This document shows, in pieces, positions 27,363 to 35,871 of a DNA stretch of 54,056 bases. Below the pieces are notes generated by a model, which saw only the letters and a program-made list of their open reading frames with translations, did not search any database and had not been told where the DNA came from. Position 1 is the stretch's first letter, and each line of letters starts with the position of its first letter. Source of the DNA: an uncultured bacterium. GTDB lineage: Bacteria > Desulfobacterota_D > UBA1144. The position numbers and the translations under genes were made by a program. Location of the stretch: NCBI GenBank assembly GCA_913050245.1, contig CAJWZJ010000007.1:1-54056 (forward strand), given 5' to 3'.

Positions 27363-27578
27363 TATAGAGGCTTTATCTATTACTTCCAAAAGATGGCCCT
27401 GGAAATCTCCAAGACCATCTAAAGGAATTATAATGCTAGACCTTCCACCGCTTACTTCCGTAATTTTCAGGTAGTGGCCTTTATGATTTTCTTTTAAATC
27501 AAAGAAAAATTTCTTATTTTCTACTTCAAGTTTACTACTAAAAACATCCTTTGATTGTTTTAACTTATCTTCTTGCAT
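27354..27578 (-). CDS. PUR-domain (DUF3276/PurA-like) nucleic-acid-binding protein
   Basis: A 74-residue protein with one PUR repeat: VFSSKLEVENKKFFFDLKE, YLKITEVSGG, SIIIPLDGLGDFQGHL. The order of beta strands followed by a final helix (LLEVIDKASI) fits the single-stranded nucleic-acid-binding PUR module found in Borrelia, Bacteroidetes and many deltaproteobacteria-like genomes. It lies eight bases downstream of the thiolase gene on the same strand and may be co-transcribed. The RNA/DNA target is unknown. Confidence 0.75.
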   Translation of the reverse strand: MQEDKLKQSKDVFSSKLEVENKKFFFDLKENHKGHYLKITEVSGGRSSIIIPLDGLGDFQGHLLEVIDKASIST

Positions 27579-27586
27579 TTAATACA

Positions 27587-28768
27587 TTAGGCATTTGGAT
27601 TTTCAATTACCATTGCAATCCCTTGCCCCCCTCCAACACACAAAGAAACAAGTCCTCTTTTAACATTTCTTCTTTGCATTTCGTGTAAGAGCTTAACAAT
27701 TAAAATCGTCCCGGAAGCTCCAATAGGATGGCCAAGTGCAACAGCTCCGCCATTTACATTCAATTTTTCTGCCGGTATAGGAAAATCGCTCAAAACGGCT
27801 AAAGATTGAACAGCAAATGCTTCATTTAATTCAACAAGATCTATATCATCTATTGTTAATCCTGCTTTAGCCAAAGCCTTATTCATTGCAGGCACTGGAC
27901 CAATTCCCATAACTGAAGGCTCAACACCAGAAACAGCATAGGAAATTACCTCGCCAACTGGTTTTAAACCTAACTCTTTAGCTTTCTCTTCTGAGGAAAC
28001 AATCATAGCGGCAGCTCCATCATTTATACCTGAAGCATTACCAGCTGTAACAGAGCCTTCCTCCGTAAAGACTGGTTTTAATCTGCTTAATGCAGCCATT
28101 GATACCTCACGAGGATGTTCGTCCGTATCAAATACACCTTTAGCCAGTTCAACAGGAACTATCTCTGATTTAAAAACACCTGTTCTCATTGCTTTTTTTG
28201 CTTTACCTTGACTTTCAATAGCAAATTTATCCTGTTCTTCTCTAGATATATTATATTTTTCAGCAAGATTTTCTGCTGTCATTCCCATATGGTAATTGTT
28301 AAAAATGTCCCAAAGACCATCATATACCATACCGTCTAGAACTTGATCACTGGCCTCAAGTGCCATCCTATAACCATATCTAGCTTTTGGTAAAATAAAT
28401 GGGGCTAGGTTCATATTTTCTATCCCACCAGCGAGTACGCACTCTGCATCTCCTGCCTTAATTGCCATTGCAGCATTAGCGACTGATTGAACACCAGATG
28501 CACAAACTCTGTTAAGAGAATATGATGGTGTATCATAATCTAAGCCAGCTCCTAAAGCTACTTGCCTTGCAGGATTTTGGCCTTGTCCTGCACCAAGAAT
28601 ATTACCCATTATACACTCATCAATTTGTGTAGGCTCAATCCCTGTTCTTTTTAAAATTTCTTTTACTACAGTTATACCTAACTTAACAGCAGAAACATCT
28701 TGCAGGGCTCCCCCGAAAGTTCCTATGGCCGTTCTTAAAGGTTCACTAATAACTACTTTTGTAGACAT
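27587..28768 (-). CDS. Acetyl-CoA C-acetyltransferase (thiolase)
   Basis: A 393-residue type II thiolase. Cys89 in [10 protein letters not shown] is the acyl nucleophile; His in [14 protein letters not shown] near 350 and Cys in SLCVGGGQG near 380 complete the active site. The biosynthetic (PhaA/AtoB-like) length and motifs suggest condensation of two acetyl-CoA to acetoacetyl-CoA. That is the first step of polyhydroxybutyrate or ethylmalonyl-CoA routes, which matters because ethylmalonyl-CoA mutase lies 20 kb away. GGGGGA precedes the ATG closely. Its codon use is noticeably richer in G+C than its neighbours, fitting strong expression. Confidence 0.93.
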   Translation of the reverse strand: MSTKVVISEPLRTAIGTFGGALQDVSAVKLGITVVKEILKRTGIEPTQIDECIMGNILGAGQGQNPARQVALGAGLDYDTPSYSLNRVCASGVQSVANAAMAIKAGDAECVLAGGIENMNLAPFILPKARYGYRMALEASDQVLDGMVYDGLWDIFNNYHMGMTAENLAEKYNISREEQDKFAIESQGKAKKAMRTGVFKSEIVPVELAKGVFDTDEHPREVSMAALSRLKPVFTEEGSVTAGNASGINDGAAAMIVSSEEKAKELGLKPVGEVISYAVSGVEPSVMGIGPVPAMNKALAKAGLTIDDIDLVELNEAFAVQSLAVLSDFPIPAEKLNVNGGAVALGHPIGASGTILIVKLLHEMQRRNVKRGLVSLCVGGGQGIAMVIENPNA

Positions 28769-28884
28769 TATCTAATCCCCCTATGTCTTATAAAATTGGT
28801 TTTTTTTAAAGCAAAAACATATAGATTGTACCAAAAATATTTGAAAGAATAAACATTTTATTAATTTATGAGTATTATTGATAA

Positions 28885-29982
28885 ATGAAGAAAAAAAATG
28901 TTGTGATAATATTTGGTGGAGTATCTGTAGAACACGAGGTTTCTATAGTTTCCGCAAACTCAATACTAAACAATATTAATATTAAAAAATATAGACCTAT
29001 AGGCATATATATGACTAAAAATGGGGGTTTCAGATATTCTGAAATTATAATTAATAATAAAAAGAATAAAGAATTTAAGCCTACAAATTCTGTTGTAAGT
29101 TTTGAACCAGGAAATAAAAAATGCTTGGTAATAGATGGAAGTAAAAAAATAATTCCAGAGATTTTTTTTCCTATTATTCATGGAACTGGTGGAGAGGATG
29201 GTTCGATTCAAGGGCTTATAAGGACACTCGGTGTTCCATTTGTTGGATGTGATATTTTGGGATCTGCTATTACTATGAATAAAGTTCTTACAAAAGAATT
29301 AATAGCCTCACATAAAATAAATACTGCAAAATATATTAAGGTTGATAAAAAACTCGAAAAATTTGAATTGAATAAAATAAATAAAGAATTAGGCTATCCC
29401 TGCTTTGTAAAAGCTTCCAACTTGGGCTCTAGTGTAGGAATTTTTAAAGTAAATACAGAGGAAGAAGCTATAAGCAAGGTAAAAAAGGCATTAAAGTATA
29501 GCAAAGAAGTTTTTATTGAAGAGAGTATTATTAATGCAAAAGAAATCGAAGTTAGCATTTTAGATACTAGTAAAGAGCTTATCATATCAATACCAGGAGA
29601 GATAAATCCATCATCAGAGTTTTATGATTACAATGCAAAATATATTGATGGAAAATCTGAACTCTCAATACCATCAAAGTCTTTAAAAAATGATAAAAAA
29701 TTAATTAATTATATAAAGAGGACTTCTGAAGAGGCATTTAAGATTTTAAAATGTGAGGGCTTAGTTAGAGTAGATTTCCTTTATGGATCGACATTAAAAA
29801 ATAAATCAAAAAAAGTTTATCTAAGTGAAATAAATTCAATACCAGGATTTACAGAAATTAGCATGTATCCCAAGCTACTGGAATATGATGGAATAAATTA
29901 CTCGAGTCTAATAGACAAACTTATTCAATTTTCATTAGCAAGATTCAAAAAAGAGCATAAATTAATTAAATCAATAAATTAA
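28885..29982 (+). CDS. ddl: D-alanine--D-alanine ligase
   Basis: A 365-residue ATP-grasp ligase that makes the D-Ala-D-Ala dipeptide for peptidoglycan. The opening IIFGGVSVEHEVSIVSA is the Ddl signature; HGTGGEDGSIQGLIRTLGVPFVG, KASNLGSSVGIFKV, and EINSIPGFTEISMYPKL at the end carry the ATP, Mg and substrate residues. There is an inserted stretch near residues 60-80 as in longer Ddl/VanA-type members. It is alone, not with murC/ftsQ, and its end overlaps the EamA gene by four bases on the opposite strand. Confidence 0.95.
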   Translation: MKKKNVVIIFGGVSVEHEVSIVSANSILNNINIKKYRPIGIYMTKNGGFRYSEIIINNKKNKEFKPTNSVVSFEPGNKKCLVIDGSKKIIPEIFFPIIHGTGGEDGSIQGLIRTLGVPFVGCDILGSAITMNKVLTKELIASHKINTAKYIKVDKKLEKFELNKINKELGYPCFVKASNLGSSVGIFKVNTEEEAISKVKKALKYSKEVFIEESIINAKEIEVSILDTSKELIISIPGEINPSSEFYDYNAKYIDGKSELSIPSKSLKNDKKLINYIKRTSEEAFKILKCEGLVRVDFLYGSTLKNKSKKVYLSEINSIPGFTEISMYPKLLEYDGINYSSLIDKLIQFSLARFKKEHKLIKSIN

Positions 29983-30869
29983 TCAATATTACCTTTTCTG
30001 AAAACAAGTAGTAAAATAACACCTAGAACTATTAGTAGACCACCAAAAAGTTTTAGCGTATCAGGAATAGTATCAAAGAAAATATAAGATAGTAAAACAA
30101 CAAAGACTGCCTCCAAAGGCGTAATTGCAGTTGTCCTTGAAACATCAACCAATTTTATTGCTTGAAACTGAAAAGCTTTACCAATAAATGCGCCACACGT
30201 TCCCCCCAATAAAATCATTATAAAATCATAAAAATTTGGCATTTGAAACTTATCTGAAATTAGTAAATATACAAAACCTATAATTACAACACCCATTGAT
30301 CTCAGAGTAGCGACCATAATCATATTTAAATCTGATGCTATTTTTTTCACTATAATAAAAAGAATTGAGTAAAAGAAAGCAGCTGAAATAGCATACAAAG
30401 ATCCAAGAAGCTCTATTGAAGTTGAGTTGAAAGTTACAAGAAGCCCACCTAGAATAGTTAATAGCATTCCTCCGATCTCGATTTTTGTTAATCTTTCCCC
30501 TAAAAAAATAACACCAAAGATAACGGCGAATAAAACTTGAAACTTCATTAAAAAAGATGTTGCTGGTGGTCCTATGATTCTCAAAGCTACAACCCATGAA
30601 GCTGCTCCAAATACAGTGATTATCGAAGTTAAAATCATGACTTTTTTGTATTTTCCAATATCTGATAGAGGCACTTTGAATTTAAAACCAAAAAGTGAAA
30701 AAATTCCTCGTTTAAAAATTGCAACAATTAACGCGCCTAAAAACCAATAGAATGCAACCACCTCTGGAAATAAGTAGTCAGATACTTTTTTACCAAATAT
30801 ATAAGAGAACGCTGTAAAAAAAGCTGTACCTATAATAAAAAAATAACCTAATAAGACTTTATTTTGCAT
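29979..30869 (-). CDS. EamA-family (DMT superfamily) transporter
   Basis: A 296-residue inner membrane protein with ten predicted membrane helices in two repeated halves, each beginning with a helix like GYFFIIGTAFFTAFSYIFGK and AISAAFFYSILFIIVKK. The second half ends with the typical PLEAVFVVLLSYIFF and LKLFGGLLIVLGVILLL. Such proteins export or import small metabolites, and the substrate is unknown. It lies 16 bases downstream of exbD on the same strand and may be read through from lysA-exbB-exbD. Confidence 0.85.
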   Translation of the reverse strand: MQNKVLLGYFFIIGTAFFTAFSYIFGKKVSDYLFPEVVAFYWFLGALIVAIFKRGIFSLFGFKFKVPLSDIGKYKKVMILTSIITVFGAASWVVALRIIGPPATSFLMKFQVLFAVIFGVIFLGERLTKIEIGGMLLTILGGLLVTFNSTSIELLGSLYAISAAFFYSILFIIVKKIASDLNMIMVATLRSMGVVIIGFVYLLISDKFQMPNFYDFIMILLGGTCGAFIGKAFQFQAIKLVDVSRTTAITPLEAVFVVLLSYIFFDTIPDTLKLFGGLLIVLGVILLLVFRKGNID

Positions 30870-30885
30870 TTTAAATTCCGAAAAA

Positions 30886-31287
30886 TTATTCAGATTTTTT
30901 AACAGCTATCCCAATTTTCTTAAAGCCAGATGATTTAACTAAATCCATAATTTTTACTACAAATCCATGGTCAATCGTTTCGTCTGCCTTGATAACTATT
31001 GTTTTATTTTTATCTTCATTAGATAAATGGTTAGATACCTGATCATAAAAAAATGGTTTATCATTTATATAAATTTTGTTATTTTTCTCAATACTTATAA
31101 CAATTTGCAATTCGGATAATGTCTCTGAACTTTTAGCTTTAGGTAGCTTAATATTCAGACTAGATGTTATTTCACTAAAATTTAAAGATAAAGCAAAAAA
31201 TATAAGTAAATTAAAAACTACATCAACTATTGGAGTTAAATCTAAATTAGCTTCAGGCGAGGTAGATATTTTTTTTGTAAAATTCAT
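30886..31287 (-). CDS. exbD: ExbD/TolR-family biopolymer transport protein
   Basis: A 133-residue protein with a single N-terminal membrane helix (VFNLLIFFALSLNF near residues 25-40) preceded by DLTPIVDVVFNLLIFF, where the Asp in LTPIVDV is the conserved proton-path residue. The periplasmic domain follows with VISIEKNNKIYIND and VIKADETIDHGFVVKIMDLVK. With ExbB it forms the proton-driven motor that energises TonB (or TolA). It begins on the last base of exbB's stop. A TonB-family gene is found at 50220 in the window, about 19 kb away. Confidence 0.9.
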   Translation of the reverse strand: MNFTKKISTSPEANLDLTPIVDVVFNLLIFFALSLNFSEITSSLNIKLPKAKSSETLSELQIVISIEKNNKIYINDKPFFYDQVSNHLSNEDKNKTIVIKADETIDHGFVVKIMDLVKSSGFKKIGIAVKKSE

Positions 31288-31901
31288 TAATTTTTAATCC
31301 TATCGATTAATTTTTTTGACTCCTCTTGCAATTCAACAGCAATATTCATAATTCTTGAATTTAAATATTTATATCCAATATATGATGGAATAGCCACAAG
31401 CAAGCCAAATGCAGTTGTATACAAAGCCTCTGATATTCCACCCGCCAAACTTGGTGGGTCTACTACAGTTTGGGTCGATATAACTTTAAAAACAGTTATC
31501 ATCCCTGATATTGTTCCAAGTAGCCCTAGCAATGTGCTTATGTTACTTAATGATCCCAATATTTCATTTGACTTGGACAATTTATAAATTTGTCTTTCGC
31601 CTTCATCCTGAACAACAGATTCAACAACCTGTTTTTCTTCATTCCTATTAATGAAGATTAGAACAGCTAATTTAGAAAAAACTGTGTTATCTCTTTCACA
31701 TGCCGCAATTGCCTTATCAAAGTCACCAGAATCAAGGTATGAGCTAACTTTAATTAGCAAACTTCTAGAAATTACTTTATCTTTTGATGAAAGATAGAAT
31801 CTTTTCAAAAAGATTGTAAGCGCTATAACTGAGCAAACCAATATTGGATATACAAAAAAGCCGCCTTTAGTAAAGATAGATATAAGTAGTGAATCATTCA
31901 T
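31287..31901 (-). CDS. exbB: ExbB/TolQ/MotA-type proton channel protein
   Basis: A 204-residue integral membrane protein with three membrane helices: residues 12-33, and two in the C-terminal half (SNISTLLGLLGTISGMITVF and TTAFGLLVAIPSYIGYKY). LLGLLGTISGMI and EALYTTAFGLLVAIP are the conserved channel helices of the MotA/TolQ/ExbB family. Its start overlaps lysA by eight bases and its stop touches exbD. ExbB versus TolQ cannot be separated by sequence alone; pairing with exbD and not with tolA/tolB favours ExbB. Confidence 0.9.
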   Translation of the reverse strand: MNDSLLISIFTKGGFFVYPILVCSVIALTIFLKRFYLSSKDKVISRSLLIKVSSYLDSGDFDKAIAACERDNTVFSKLAVLIFINRNEEKQVVESVVQDEGERQIYKLSKSNEILGSLSNISTLLGLLGTISGMITVFKVISTQTVVDPPSLAGGISEALYTTAFGLLVAIPSYIGYKYLNSRIMNIAVELQEESKKLIDRIKN

Positions 31902-33141
31902 TTAGTAACTCGTTCTCCATTAATTGTGATAACATATCTTTTTTTCTTATAAGCTTTGAACCACCATCATCAATAATAATTTCAGGCGCTTTTGGTCTGG
32001 TGTTATAATTTGATGCCATAACATGCCCATAGGCACCGGCAGAATGTATAACTAAAACATCATTTTTTGATAATTTTGGAAGTTCTACGTCCTTACCCAA
32101 AATATCACCTGTTTCACATATTGGTCCAACAATATCATATTTAGACCTATCTCCATTCACTTTAACAACCTCTTCTATTTTGTGATAAGCATTATACAAA
32201 GATGGTCTCAGGAGATCATTCATACCAGCATCAACAATAAGGAAATCTTTATCATAATTTTTCTTTTTATATAAAATGGAAGTTAACAAATATCCAGCAT
32301 TACCTACCAATGATCTTCCAGGCTCTAGTATTAAAGTACAATTTAAATCTTTCATTTTATCTATAACTCTATCAGCGAATTCCTTTTTTGAAGGTGGCTC
32401 GTCAGAATCAAAGTACTTTATTCCAAGACCTCCTCCTATATCAAAATAAGTAATATTAATTCCTTTATCTTTTAAGTTTTTATATAAAGCTATTAATTTA
32501 TCTAAGGAATCAATAAAAGGACTTATTTCAAATATCTGTGATCCAATATGAGCATCAATTCCAACTGGATTAACATTTTCCATTTGATTTGCGTAAGTAT
32601 AAACTTCTAAGGCTTGATTAATTTCTATTCCAAACTTACTTGATTTTAAGCCAGTAGATATATATGGATGAGTCTTGGGATCAATATCGGGGTTAACTCT
32701 AATTGAAATATTTGCAGTTTTATTTAAGTCCGCGGCTATCCTATTGATATTTTCTAGCTCATCTATAGATTCAACATTGAAGAATAATATTCCATAGTCT
32801 AACGAGTCTTCTATTTCTTTATCTGATTTTGCAACACCTGAAAAAACTATTTTACTTGGGTCTGCTTTTATATATTTTAATCTTTCCAGCTCACCTAGTG
32901 ATACAATATCAAACCCTGAACCAATATCTTTAAATATTTTCAAAATATTGATGTTTGAACATGCTTTTACTGAATAGCATATAAGAGTATGATTCAAATT
33001 TGAAAAAGCGTTTTTATATTCATTAAATTCCTTTACTAAAGAGTTTTTGCTATATAGGTAGCATGGAGTTCCATATGATTGGGCAATATCATATAAAGAT
33101 ATTTCATCTAGGTAAAGCTTATTATCTTTTATATCTAACAT
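31894..33141 (-). CDS. lysA: Diaminopimelate decarboxylase
   Basis: A 415-residue PLP enzyme of the alanine-racemase fold that makes lysine from meso-diaminopimelate. The PLP lysine is in CYSVKACSNINIL, the glycine-rich phosphate loop is YFDIGGGLGIKY, and LEPGRSLVGNAG, GPICETGDILGKD and SAGAYGHVMASNYN carry substrate and interface residues. The last motif (C-E-T/S-x-D near residue 340) is the one that distinguishes LysA from other family members. Coupled downstream to exbB, an unusual pairing of lysine synthesis with a transport motor. Confidence 0.95.
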   Translation of the reverse strand: MLDIKDNKLYLDEISLYDIAQSYGTPCYLYSKNSLVKEFNEYKNAFSNLNHTLICYSVKACSNINILKIFKDIGSGFDIVSLGELERLKYIKADPSKIVFSGVAKSDKEIEDSLDYGILFFNVESIDELENINRIAADLNKTANISIRVNPDIDPKTHPYISTGLKSSKFGIEINQALEVYTYANQMENVNPVGIDAHIGSQIFEISPFIDSLDKLIALYKNLKDKGINITYFDIGGGLGIKYFDSDEPPSKKEFADRVIDKMKDLNCTLILEPGRSLVGNAGYLLTSILYKKKNYDKDFLIVDAGMNDLLRPSLYNAYHKIEEVVKVNGDRSKYDIVGPICETGDILGKDVELPKLSKNDVLVIHSAGAYGHVMASNYNTRPKAPEIIIDDGGSKLIRKKDMLSQLMENELLNE

Positions 33142-33198
33142 TAAACTATATTATATACCTTTGATTGAGATTATTGTATCTTTAGTTAATAAATTAGT

Positions 33199-33477
33199 AT
33201 GTTTGAAGTTAAATTTAAAAATAAAGATAAGTCAATATTTATTAAAAATGGTGATTCAATATTGGTCAAATCTAACGAAGAAGGTATGGATATTCCATCT
33301 GCATGTCTTCAAGGAATGTGTACAACATGTATGGCCACGTTATTAAAAGGGAAAATTTCTTACATTGAACCACCTGATCCAGATTCATTAACAGAAGAAG
33401 ATGTTGCCTCTAACAAAGTATTATTATGTGTTGCAACACCTGAATCAGACTTGTTATTTGATGATTTAGAAGATTAA
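33199..33477 (+). CDS. Plant-type [2Fe-2S] ferredoxin
   Basis: A 92-residue ferredoxin. The iron-sulfur ligands are Cys36, Cys41, Cys44 and Cys77 (C-x4-C-x2-C-x32-C) in SACLQGMCTTCMA and LLCVATP, the pattern of plant/cyanobacterial ferredoxins, with an acidic ending (ESDLLFDDLED). Such a ferredoxin could feed electrons to the ferredoxin-type sulfite reductase-like CysI at 38004; this is inference. A second frame across the same DNA is only a shadow. Confidence 0.9.
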   Translation: MFEVKFKNKDKSIFIKNGDSILVKSNEEGMDIPSACLQGMCTTCMATLLKGKISYIEPPDPDSLTEEDVASNKVLLCVATPESDLLFDDLED

Positions 33478-33486
33478 TCATATTTG

Positions 33487-33515
33487 TTGAATTTAAAATT
33501 AGCTTTTGATACAAT
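33487..33515 (+). promoter_or_regulatory. Sigma-70-type promoter of the 66-residue protein gene
   Basis: TTGAAT at 33487-33492 and TACAAT at 33510-33515 are separated by 17 bases, each one or two bases from consensus. Transcription would begin near 33522, only about 15 bases before the ATG, with AGGAGGTG at 33525-33532 directly in between. It is among the best promoters I can find in this window. Confidence 0.6.
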
Positions 33516-33536
33516 TTATATATCAGGAGGTGCACT

Positions 33537-33737
33537 ATGCCAGATAATCATAATTCAACAATGAGAAATTGGGCTAGAAGAGTTAGTATTGATACTGCTC
33601 AATCAGCTCACGATCCTCAAAAAGCTCTTGGATATGCAGGTCATGTTGCAGGACATCAAAACTGGGCAGCGAAAGTTGGTTTAGACTTTGGAAGACCAGA
33701 AAACCAGTCTAAGCACAAAAGAGCTGTTAATCAGTAA
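33537..33737 (+). CDS. Small basic protein of unknown function, apparently highly expressed
   Basis: A 66-residue protein that I do not recognise. It contains two tryptophans (RNWARRV, HQNWAAKVG) and three histidine-rich glycine turns (GYAGHVAGHQ), and it ends in a basic tail (KHKRAVNQ). No membrane segment or signal is seen. Several features mark it as strongly expressed: a near-consensus promoter with 17-base spacing, a very strong AGGAGGTG ribosome binding site, a private terminator right after it, and codon use clearly richer in G+C than the surrounding genes. It stands as its own transcription unit between a ferredoxin and a membrane protein gene. A structural, nucleic-acid-binding or ribosome-associated role is possible but not shown. 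Confidence 0.85.
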   Translation: MPDNHNSTMRNWARRVSIDTAQSAHDPQKALGYAGHVAGHQNWAAKVGLDFGRPENQSKHKRAVNQ

Positions 33738-33745
33738 TATTTTAA

Positions 33746-33778
33746 AAAGGTTGGGTAACCATCCTAACCTTTTTTTTT
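33746..33778 (+). terminator. Rho-independent terminator after the 66-residue protein gene
   Basis: A ten-base-pair stem (AAAGGTTGGG with CCTAACCTTT, one G-U pair) around a seven-base loop TAACCAT is followed by an unbroken T run (33771-33778). It starts nine bases after the stop codon. It is the clearest intrinsic terminator in the window. Confidence 0.88.
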
Positions 33779-33797
33779 CTTTTCAAAAATTAATTAA

Positions 33798-34235
33798 ATG
33801 ATTTCTAGTATAATTAAATTCATAGGTAAGTTTTTTGACTACTTGGTAGCAGTGCTTGTATCATCACTTGCAGTGTTTTGTTATTATCTATATTCTCCAT
33901 ATCCTTTTGATGGAATTAACATAATTTACTATTTTCAAAAAATAGATATTTTTTTTCCAAATGAATTTTTTTTCAACCTTATCAAATACTATTTATTATG
34001 TTTTATTCTGGGGTTCTTTTATTTAATATTTTATAAAAAAATCAATATTGGAAGACTTTGGATTGGTATATTAACTTCTTTGATCATATATATAATATAT
34101 TTTTCTATAAATCTCATTTTATTTGATAAAGAAAGATTTGAGTATATGAAAATTTATTTGATACAAGATTGTATTGCAATTTTAATTTTTTATGTTGTAC
34201 TATCGATTGTTTATAAAAAAAAGAAGGAAATCTAA
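33798..34235 (+). CDS. Four-helix membrane protein of unknown function
   Basis: A 145-residue, very hydrophobic and AT-rich-coded protein. Four membrane helices are likely near residues 12-32 (YLVAVLVSSLAVFCYYLY), 55-73, 80-103 and 120-140. Between the first two helices is a loop FDGINIIYYFQKIDIFF. I do not recognise the family. It lies three bases upstream of a glutaredoxin gene on the same strand. Confidence 0.7.
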   Translation: MISSIIKFIGKFFDYLVAVLVSSLAVFCYYLYSPYPFDGINIIYYFQKIDIFFPNEFFFNLIKYYLLCFILGFFYLIFYKKINIGRLWIGILTSLIIYIIYFSINLILFDKERFEYMKIYLIQDCIAILIFYVVLSIVYKKKKEI

Positions 34236-34238
34236 ATA

Positions 34239-34496
34239 ATGAGTGTAACAATCTATAGTACTGAATATTGCCCTTTTTGTGTTGCTGCAAAAAATTTACT
34301 TGATTCTCTTCAAATTGATTATGATGAAATAGACTTAACTAATAATTTGGAAGAAAGAGTTAAAATTGCTACAAAATATAATTGGAGAACCGTACCTATT
34401 ATAATTATTAATGAAAAACTTGTAGGCGGTTTTGACGAACTAAATAAGTTATATCATGAAGATAAATTGTCAGTGCTTGTGGACTTTAAAAGCTAG
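34239..34496 (+). CDS. Glutaredoxin
   Basis: An 85-residue GrxC-like dithiol glutaredoxin. The redox motif CPFC has cysteines 11 and 14 in STEYCPFCVAAK, and the cis-proline motif is WRTVPIIII. GGFDELNKL is the glutathione-binding loop. AAGGAAA lies just before the ATG. It uses glutathione to reduce disulfides or to bind iron-sulfur clusters. Its end overlaps the SOD-like gene by 11 bases, tail to tail. Confidence 0.93.
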   Translation: MSVTIYSTEYCPFCVAAKNLLDSLQIDYDEIDLTNNLEERVKIATKYNWRTVPIIIINEKLVGGFDELNKLYHEDKLSVLVDFKS

Positions 34497-34968
34497 GATA
34501 TATTTCTGAACAAATTATCCTTTTACCAGACATATCACTAATAATTATAGAGGACTTATTACTATCCATAATAGTTGCCGAGTTCTTAGGGTCTAAAAAA
34601 ATATTTTCGATAAATATGATTTTATTAAAATCTTTTATTTTGCCTGTGTAGCGATTAATTTCTTTTTTTACCTTAAATTTATATAAATTAATTCTATCAT
34701 CAAAAAATCTTATCTTGTTCCCTCCCAGGTCAAAAGATGGTGTATTACAAACATTGTTTTCATGGAAATTAAATAAATATTGGCCAGGCTTTAAACCTTT
34801 TAAAGAAATTCTAATATTAGAACCATTCCCTTGCTCCATAATTTCGACTTCACCAACTGTAGTATTATTAGTGTCAACAAATTCTCCATATGCCATGAAG
34901 ACTTCGCTGTCAGAACATGCGATTAGAAATATTGAAATTGAAATTATATATATATAATTATTCACCAA
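34486..34968 (-). CDS. Degenerate Cu/Zn superoxide dismutase-like lipoprotein
   Basis: A 160-residue lipoprotein: IFLIAC gives a clean lipobox with Cys18 as the lipidated residue. The rest follows the SodC fold: LKGLKPGQYLFNFHENNVCNTP is the counterpart of the G-L-x-P-G-x-H-G-F-H-I-H-E-x-G-D-C region, and MSGKRIICSEI of the G-x-R-x-A-C-G-V-I end. The disulfide cysteines (74 and 153) and an Arg at the usual place (150) remain. The protein has only one histidine, His69, so the copper and zinc sites are gone. I infer a structural or binding role rather than dismutation. The start is TTG (34968) or GTG (34965) and overlaps trhO by 11 bases. Confidence 0.7.
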   Translation of the reverse strand: MVNNYIYIISISIFLIACSDSEVFMAYGEFVDTNNTTVGEVEIMEQGNGSNIRISLKGLKPGQYLFNFHENNVCNTPSFDLGGNKIRFFDDRINLYKFKVKKEINRYTGKIKDFNKIIFIENIFLDPKNSATIMDSNKSSIIISDMSGKRIICSEIYPSF

Positions 34969-35866
34969 GATGTAATTTACCCCTTTTTCTTGCTAATTCA
35001 ATTTGCTTTTGTCTTTCTGATAATCTTTCAATTTGTTTGGAAGTAAGCTTATCAAAACATTTTGGACAATGTATTCCTTCTTTATATTTATCAGAATTTA
35101 TCTCATCAAAAGATACTGGCTCATTACATGCATAGCACATAAGATAATTTCCAACTGATAAATCTTGTTTAATTGCAACTCTATTATCAAAAACAAAACA
35201 TTCGCCTTTCCATTTAGAATTATCAGGATTAGTTTTTTCTAAATAAGAAATAATCCCACCTTTTAAATGAAAGACATTCTTAAATCCATTTTGAAGCATA
35301 AAAGAGCTTGCCTTTTCACATCTAATTCCACCCGTACAGAACATTGCAATTTTTTTATTTTTATAGGGCTTAAGTTTTTCAACAAAATTAGGAAATTCTT
35401 TAAAATTATCTATGTCAGGAATTAATGAATTTTTAAAAGTCCCGATTGAAGTTTCATAATAATTTCTAGTGTCAATTAATACAACATCATCATCCTCTAA
35501 TAAAGTATTCCATTCAGAGTGATCAAGATATTTACCAACAAATTTATTTGGGTTAGAATTTTTTGCATCTCCCAAGCTAATTATTTCATCTTTTATTTTT
35601 ATTCTTAGCCTATTAAATGGCTTTCTAATAGATAATGAAAATTTAAAATCATTATAATTTAAATCTAAATTCTTGATTATAAAATCTATTATTTTATCTA
35701 AATCATTTTCCCTACCAGCTAACATTCCATTTATACCTTCATTCGATAAAATCACTGTTCCTAAAATAGAACGCTTTTTAAAAAAAGAAATAAACTTATC
35801 TCTCAGAATTTCAGGAGAATTAATGTTAACGAATCTATAAAAACTAGATATTTTGTATTTTTTCAT
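34958..35866 (-). CDS. trhO: tRNA uridine(34) hydroxylase TrhO (YceA-like rhodanese protein)
   Basis: A 302-residue protein with an N-terminal ferredoxin-like domain (YRFVNINSPEILRDKF, LGTVILSNEGINGMLAG), a central rhodanese domain with the active-site loop FCTGGIRCEKASSFM, and a C-terminal part FVFDNRVAI followed by a cysteine cluster (YLMCYACNEPVSF, HCPKCFDKL). These are the hallmarks of TrhO, which hydroxylates U34 of certain tRNAs with molecular oxygen. The C-terminal Cys-x-x-Cys pairs probably bind zinc. It begins five bases after cysN, on the same strand, so it rides with the sulfur genes even though it is a tRNA modifying enzyme. Confidence 0.9.
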   Translation of the reverse strand: MKKYKISSFYRFVNINSPEILRDKFISFFKKRSILGTVILSNEGINGMLAGRENDLDKIIDFIIKNLDLNYNDFKFSLSIRKPFNRLRIKIKDEIISLGDAKNSNPNKFVGKYLDHSEWNTLLEDDDVVLIDTRNYYETSIGTFKNSLIPDIDNFKEFPNFVEKLKPYKNKKIAMFCTGGIRCEKASSFMLQNGFKNVFHLKGGIISYLEKTNPDNSKWKGECFVFDNRVAIKQDLSVGNYLMCYACNEPVSFDEINSDKYKEGIHCPKCFDKLTSKQIERLSERQKQIELARKRGKLHLGE

Positions 35867-35871
35867 TATTG

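Noticed and set aside
33161-33346. 61-residue frame across the ferredoxin start
   Set aside because: It overlaps the ferredoxin gene in another frame and lacks a ribosome binding site or any family feature.
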